NCBI GenBank assembly: GCA_035293845.1
Contig: DATGMB010000274.1
Span: 1 to 9,660, forward strand
Source: DATGMB01 sp035293845
GTDB taxonomy: Bacteria > Acidobacteriota > Terriglobia > Bryobacterales > Bryobacteraceae
Direction: 5' to 3'
Length of the DNA: 9,660 bases
In this document: in pieces, positions 6,195-9,660 of the stretch
How positions within the stretch are numbered: the stretch's first letter is position 1
Layout of the letters: every line of letters starts with the position of its first letter
The notes under the pieces: model-generated
Database searches by the model: none
Seen by the model: the letters and a program-made list of their open reading frames with translations, nothing else
What the model was told of the DNA's origin: nothing
Program-made: the position numbers and the translations under genes

Positions 6195-6548
6195 ATGCGC
6201 GAGCCCAAGCCCGATTCCTTCCTGCCTCTGCCCGCCGCCGTCTACCACATCCTGGTCGCCCTGGCGGACCGCGACCGGCACGGTTATTCGATCCTGCAGG
6301 AGGTCGCCGCGCGGACCGGCGGCAAGGTCCGGCTGAGCGCGGGGACGCTCTACAGCTCGATCCGGCGCATGCTGGAGCAGGGCCTGATTGAGGAATTGGC
6401 GGAGAGTCCCGACCCCACGAGCACGGATGAGCGCCGCCGGTATTACCGGCTGACACGGCTGGGCCGGCGCGTGGCGGTGGCGGAAGTGGAGCGCCTGCGC
6501 GGGCTGATCGAGCAGGCGCGCGCCACAGGGCTTGCGCCGGGGGTGTGA
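6195..6548 (+). CDS. PadR-family transcriptional regulator, acidobacterial type
   Basis: 117 residues, the usual length for a short PadR protein. The winged helix covers about residues 14-93: PLPAAVYHILVALAD, then HGYSILQEVAARTGG, the recognition helix LSAGTLYSSIRRMLEQGLIEE (48-68) and the basic wing DERRRYYRLTRLGRR (78-92). The C-terminal helix (93-110) would be the dimer contact. The start at 6195 gives the family-typical N-terminus; the open frame further upstream has no plausible start and crosses the promoter. PadR proteins typically repress neighbouring transporter genes until a ligand or stress relieves them. This one overlaps the ADOP permease gene by 1 base (TGATG) and has a strong promoter with an inverted repeat upstream, so it probably represses itself and the permease. 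It has no cysteine, so the effector is more likely a ligand than redox state. It may also affect the divergent pseudokinase gene. Confidence 0.92.
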   Translation: MREPKPDSFLPLPAAVYHILVALADRDRHGYSILQEVAARTGGKVRLSAGTLYSSIRRMLEQGLIEELAESPDPTSTDERRRYYRLTRLGRRVAVAEVERLRGLIEQARATGLAPGV

Positions 6549-9250
6549 TGACCGCGGCCGGTGTGTACAAAGCGATGCTGCGCTGCTACCCGGCGGCATT
6601 CCGCGAGGAGTACGGCGGCGAGATGCTGCTGGTGTTCCGGCGGCAGATGCGCGAAGCGGGCGGGGTACGCGAACGGGCCCGGATCTGGATGGAAGCGGCG
6701 CACGACGCCCTGACGGTCGCGCCGCGGGAGCACTGGCACGTCATGATGCAGGATATTCGCTACGCCTTGCGCGGTATGGCCGCGCGCCCCGGTTTCACCG
6801 CCGTCGCGATCATTTCGCTGGCGCTCGGCATCGGCGCGAACACCGCCATTTTCGGCGTTTGGAACGGACTGCTGCACGCGCCGCTGCCGGGTGTATGGGC
6901 GCCGGAGCAGTTGGTCATCCTGGACGATCCCGCGAGTTCCGGGATGTGGCATGGCGATGAGACCGGAGAGCGGAGCATGCTGAGCTGGCAGGAGTTCGAA
7001 GATCTTCGCGACCGCACCGCGAGCTTCTCCGCCATGGCTGCCTCCCAGAGCTCGCTCGATCGCTGGCAGATCCGCTTTGCGAATAGCGAGCCGGAGGACG
7101 CGCGCGGGCGCCTGGTCTCCGCGAACTATTTCGATTTCTTGGGCGTGGGGCCGCGCCTGGGCCGGGTGTTTCAGGAGGCGGATGCCAACGCTCCCGCGGC
7201 CGTGATCAGCTACGATTATTGGCAGCGGCGGTTCGCCGGCCGGGCCGACGTGCTGGGCCGCACCATCACCGTGCGGGACGCGGTGCTGACGATCATCGGC
7301 GTGGCGCAGGCCGGCTTTATCGGCGAAACCGCGGCGCAGCAGCCCGATCTGTGGGTTCCGCTGCGGATGCAAGCGCAGGTCGTGCCAGGCGAAGACTGGC
7401 TGCACGATACGCCACCGGAGAAGATCATGTGGCTGCATGTCTTCGGCCGCCTGAAACCGGGTGTGACGATCGCGCGGGCGGAAGCCGAGTCTAACTCCAT
7501 CTTCAAAGCTGGAATCGCATCGTTCTATGGCGGCGTGTCCTCGCCCGAGCGGCGGCGCGAGCTCCTGGACCAGCACTTGAAGCTGCACCCGGCGGCCAAC
7601 GGCGCTTCAGGGACGCGAGAGGAGTTTTCGACGCCCCTCACGGTGCTGCTGGCCGCGGTCGGCGTGCTGCTGCTGATCGCCTGTGCGAATCTGGCCAATC
7701 TGCTGCTAGCGCGTGGTGAAACGCGGCGGCCGGAGGTGGCGCTACGCATTTCGCTCGGCGCGAGCCGCGGACGCCTCGTCCGGCAGCTCGTTACGGAGAG
7801 CCTGGCGCTGGCTGCGGTTGGCGGCGGGCTCGGTATTGGTGTCGCCCGCCTGCTCCACGGCGCCCTGGCGCGCCTCATCGTGCAATCATCGCAGAGCTTC
7901 CACATGAATTTCGCGCTCGACCCGCTGATGCTGGCCTTTACCATCGCCGTCACGCTCTCCGCCGGATTGCTGTTTGGCCTTTTGCCCGCATGGCAGGCGA
8001 CGCGTAGCGACGCCGCGGCGAGCCTCAAAGAGCACGGACGCGGCGGGTCCGGCCGTATGCGGTGGGGGCGGCCGTTGGTAAGCCTGCAACTCGCGCTCTC
8101 GCTGCCTCTGCTGGCAGGCGCCGGGCTGCTGGCGCGCACGGTCTACAACCTGCAGCACGTCGATCTCGGCTACCCCATCGAGCGCCTCTGGGAGCTGGGC
8201 ATCGACTCGCGCATCGCTGGCTACAACTCGGCGCGCAGCTCTGTGCTGTTCAGCGACCTGCTGGAGCGCATTCGCCGCGTCCCCGGCGTGCAGGCCGCCA
8301 GCTCTTCCCTCAACGGCCTGTTTACGGGGTCGACGAACAGCGACCAGATCGAGGTCGAGGGCTACACGCCAACGGGTAACCACGACAAGAACTCGCGTTG
8401 GGACATGGTCGGCCCGGATTACTTCTCGATGCTGCGCATTCCCATTCTGCTCGGCCGCGAGATACGCGCCACCGACGACGCAGCCGCACCGAAGGTGTGC
8501 GTTGTTAATGAGGCCTTCGCGAAGCAGTTCTTCGCCGGCCGGAACCCGATAGGCCTGCATGTGACCGTGGTGGATGAAGCACCTGGGGGGAACATCCGGA
8601 CCACCTACCAGGTAGTAGGGGTCGCCAGAAACACCCGCAGCCGCGGCCTGCGGGAAAAGATGACCCCTGGCTTTTACGTACCGTTCACCCAGCCCTGCGA
8701 GGACAATGTAAAGCATGCGAATTTCCTGATCCGCGGCGTTTCGGACCGCACGCCGGTGCTCGCGGAGGTGCGGCAGATCATTCAACGGACCGATTCCTCG
8801 CTGCCGATTCTCTACGCCCGGTCGATGGAAGACCAGATCGCTCCATCAACAGCGACCGAGCGCGCAACCGCACAGGTGGCGATTGCGTTCGCCGTGGTCG
8901 CGCTCGCCCTGACGGCCATCGGCCTGTTCGGCGTACTTTCCTATACGGTCGCGCGGCGGCGAGGCGAATTCGCCGTTCGGATCGCGCTCGGCGCGCGGCC
9001 CGGGCGCGTGGTGGCCATGGTGCTGCGCGAGACGGGCTGGCTGGTCGCCGCGGGATTGGCAGTGGGCGGCGGCCTCACCTACGCCGCTTCGCGGTGGGTC
9101 GCGAGCGTGCTCTACGGCGTGGCGCCGCAGGACCCGATCACGCTGGCGTGCGCCGTGGCGCTGCTGGTCGCGGTGGCGCTCGCCGCCGTGTGCCTGCCGG
9201 CCTGGCGCGCATCCAAGCTCGACCCCATGGCCGCGCTCCGGCGGGAATAG
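6548..9250 (+). CDS. ADOP-type duplicated MacB/FtsX-like ABC permease without ATPase partner
   Basis: 900 residues. Residues 1-75 are the ADOP prefix region (YKAMLRCYPAAFREEYGGEM, then a helical stretch). Two MacB/FtsX-type units follow. Unit 1: helix 83-106, periplasmic MacB-like domain about 107-360, helices near 364-388, 415-437 and 461-482, with the cytoplasmic segment EVALRISLGASRGRLVRQL (396-414). Unit 2: helix 508-530, periplasmic domain 535-770, helices 776-800, 827-847 and 865-885, with EFAVRIALGARPGRVVAMVL (807-826) and the closing PAWRASKLDPMAALR. MacB-family permeases transmit ATPase movement to periplasmic domains and do not transport through a central pore. No ATP-binding protein is encoded nearby, hence orphan; the substrate is unknown, with efflux or export only a family-level guess. 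I take the ATG at 6548, which overlaps the padR stop (TGATG); a GTG at 6545 is the alternative. It is intact and co-transcribed with padR. Confidence 0.93.
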   Translation: MTAAGVYKAMLRCYPAAFREEYGGEMLLVFRRQMREAGGVRERARIWMEAAHDALTVAPREHWHVMMQDIRYALRGMAARPGFTAVAIISLALGIGANTAIFGVWNGLLHAPLPGVWAPEQLVILDDPASSGMWHGDETGERSMLSWQEFEDLRDRTASFSAMAASQSSLDRWQIRFANSEPEDARGRLVSANYFDFLGVGPRLGRVFQEADANAPAAVISYDYWQRRFAGRADVLGRTITVRDAVLTIIGVAQAGFIGETAAQQPDLWVPLRMQAQVVPGEDWLHDTPPEKIMWLHVFGRLKPGVTIARAEAESNSIFKAGIASFYGGVSSPERRRELLDQHLKLHPAANGASGTREEFSTPLTVLLAAVGVLLLIACANLANLLLARGETRRPEVALRISLGASRGRLVRQLVTESLALAAVGGGLGIGVARLLHGALARLIVQSSQSFHMNFALDPLMLAFTIAVTLSAGLLFGLLPAWQATRSDAAASLKEHGRGGSGRMRWGRPLVSLQLALSLPLLAGAGLLARTVYNLQHVDLGYPIERLWELGIDSRIAGYNSARSSVLFSDLLERIRRVPGVQAASSSLNGLFTGSTNSDQIEVEGYTPTGNHDKNSRWDMVGPDYFSMLRIPILLGREIRATDDAAAPKVCVVNEAFAKQFFAGRNPIGLHVTVVDEAPGGNIRTTYQVVGVARNTRSRGLREKMTPGFYVPFTQPCEDNVKHANFLIRGVSDRTPVLAEVRQIIQRTDSSLPILYARSMEDQIAPSTATERATAQVAIAFAVVALALTAIGLFGVLSYTVARRRGEFAVRIALGARPGRVVAMVLRETGWLVAAGLAVGGGLTYAASRWVASVLYGVAPQDPITLACAVALLVAVALAAVCLPAWRASKLDPMAALRRE

Positions 9251-9271
9251 CCGCCCCGCACAGCCGCGGCT
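9249..9271 (+). terminator. Weak terminator-like hairpin at the end of the ADOP gene
   Basis: A 6-bp stem AGCCGC/GCGGCT with an 11-base loop starts within the TAG stop codon and is followed by CCG and four Ts (9274-9277). The short stem, large loop and short T-run make this a weak intrinsic terminator candidate, but its position between the operon and the next gene is right. Confidence 0.3.
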
Positions 9272-9286
9272 CCGTTTTCGCTGGCA

Positions 9287-9305
9287 TACAATGCTCCCCT
9301 GGAGG
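9287..9305 (+). promoter_or_regulatory. Possible -10 box and Shine-Dalgarno of the MetE-like gene
   Basis: TACAAT (9287-9292) resembles a sigma70 -10, but no convincing -35 lies 16-18 bp upstream. GGAGG (9301-9305) is a good ribosome binding site 4 bases before the ATG at 9310 and supports that start. The binding site is well supported; the promoter is tentative. Confidence 0.4.
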
Positions 9306-9309
9306 ACTC

Positions 9310-9660
9310 ATGTTTACTGCCACCCGGGATTTGATTCTGCCCAGCACCGTCACCGGCTCCTGGCCGCGGCCGCGCTGGTTCGACGTCAGCATGTGGGGAC
9401 GGCCGCTCGATACCTGCATGCTCGATGTCCGATTTCGCGAGAAGTTCCAGGACGCGCTGGCGGTCGTCATCAGCGAGCAGGAGCGCGCCGGCCTCGACAT
9501 CCTCAGCCACGGCGATTTTCACGTGGATGAGGATCTTGCCGGCCGCGCCTGGCACCACTATCCGCTGCAGCGCTGGGCCGGCTTCGAGGGCGACCACCTC
9601 CAGCCCGAGGAGACCACCGCGCCGTGGCTGCACTATCCGCCCGGCACGCTGCTGAACGAG
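9310..9660 (+). CDS. MetE-like protein (cobalamin-independent methionine synthase superfamily), 5' part only
   Basis: The first 117 codons of a gene that leaves the window without a stop. The N-terminus LPSTVTGSWPRPRWF (10-24) matches the first beta strand of the UROD/MetE-like TIM barrel, where this family reads L-P-T-T-x-x-G-S-x-P-R. It is followed by FREKFQDALAVVISEQERAGLDILSHGDF (42-70), in the place where many relatives have GxDxxTDGE. Proteins of this family transfer methyl groups to thiols, usually to homocysteine to make methionine, with Zn bound by His/Cys residues in the part of the barrel not visible here. HGDFHVDEDLAGR (68-79) and WHHYPLQRWAGFEGD (81-95) suggest a divergent single-barrel subgroup rather than classical two-domain MetE. 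The substrate cannot be stated. GGAGG 4 bases upstream supports the start. It reads the same way as the ADOP operon, 59 bp away, but is probably separate. Confidence 0.75.
   Translation, partial: MFTATRDLILPSTVTGSWPRPRWFDVSMWGRPLDTCMLDVRFREKFQDALAVVISEQERAGLDILSHGDFHVDEDLAGRAWHHYPLQRWAGFEGDHLQPEETTAPWLHYPPGTLLNE

Noticed and set aside
6443..7588. 381-residue minus-strand frame opposite padR and the ADOP gene
   Set aside because: A shadow of two well-supported plus-strand genes; it has no recognisable domain and no ribosome binding site.
9262..9271. Perfect 10-base palindrome AGCCGCGGCT
   Set aside because: With no loop it cannot form a stable hairpin alone; it is better explained as the 3' arm region of the weak terminator-like structure, and such GC palindromes are frequent here.

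Overview
The window is GC-rich, densely coding bacterial DNA. Its clearest taxonomic marker is a PadR-type regulator followed, with a 1-base overlap, by a ~900-residue duplicated MacB/FtsX-type permease that has no ATPase beside it. This is the ADOP arrangement (acidobacterial duplicated orphan permease), so the source is most likely an Acidobacteriota member, plausibly of the Bryobacterales/Solibacter group. That placement is inferred from gene content; no rRNA or other phylogenetic marker is present.

Layout from left to right. (1) 66-2563, + strand: two translationally coupled genes for exported HEAT-repeat proteins. The first has a proline-rich linker, a short coiled coil and a TPR-like segment before its HEAT repeats. 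A hairpin follows the second stop codon. (2) 2674-3900, + strand: a complete DEAD-box RNA helicase of the RhlE type, with an extended -10 promoter and a leader lacking a Shine-Dalgarno. (3) 3902-4648, - strand: an AqpZ-type aquaporin meeting the helicase tail to tail with one base between the stop codons. (4) 4748-6043, - strand: a membrane-anchored degenerate protein kinase (pseudokinase) with a C-terminal SPOR-like domain. (5) 6044-6194: a divergent regulatory region with a near-consensus sigma70 promoter (TTGACA, 17 bp, TATAGT) and an AT-rich inverted repeat overlapping its -10 box, probably the PadR operator. (6) 6195-9250, + strand: the padR-ADOP operon. (7) 9310 to the window end, + strand: the first 117 codons of a MetE-like (cobalamin-independent methionine synthase superfamily) gene that runs off the edge.

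The genes do not form one pathway. A loose theme is the cell envelope: exported HEAT proteins, an aquaporin, a membrane pseudokinase with a peptidoglycan-binding-type domain, and a permease with large periplasmic domains. The most interesting parts are the pseudokinase-SPOR protein and its shared intergenic region with the PadR/ADOP operon. I see no mobile element, CRISPR array, tRNA or rRNA. No stretch above 300 bases lacks a gene; the longest gap is the 151-bp divergent promoter region.
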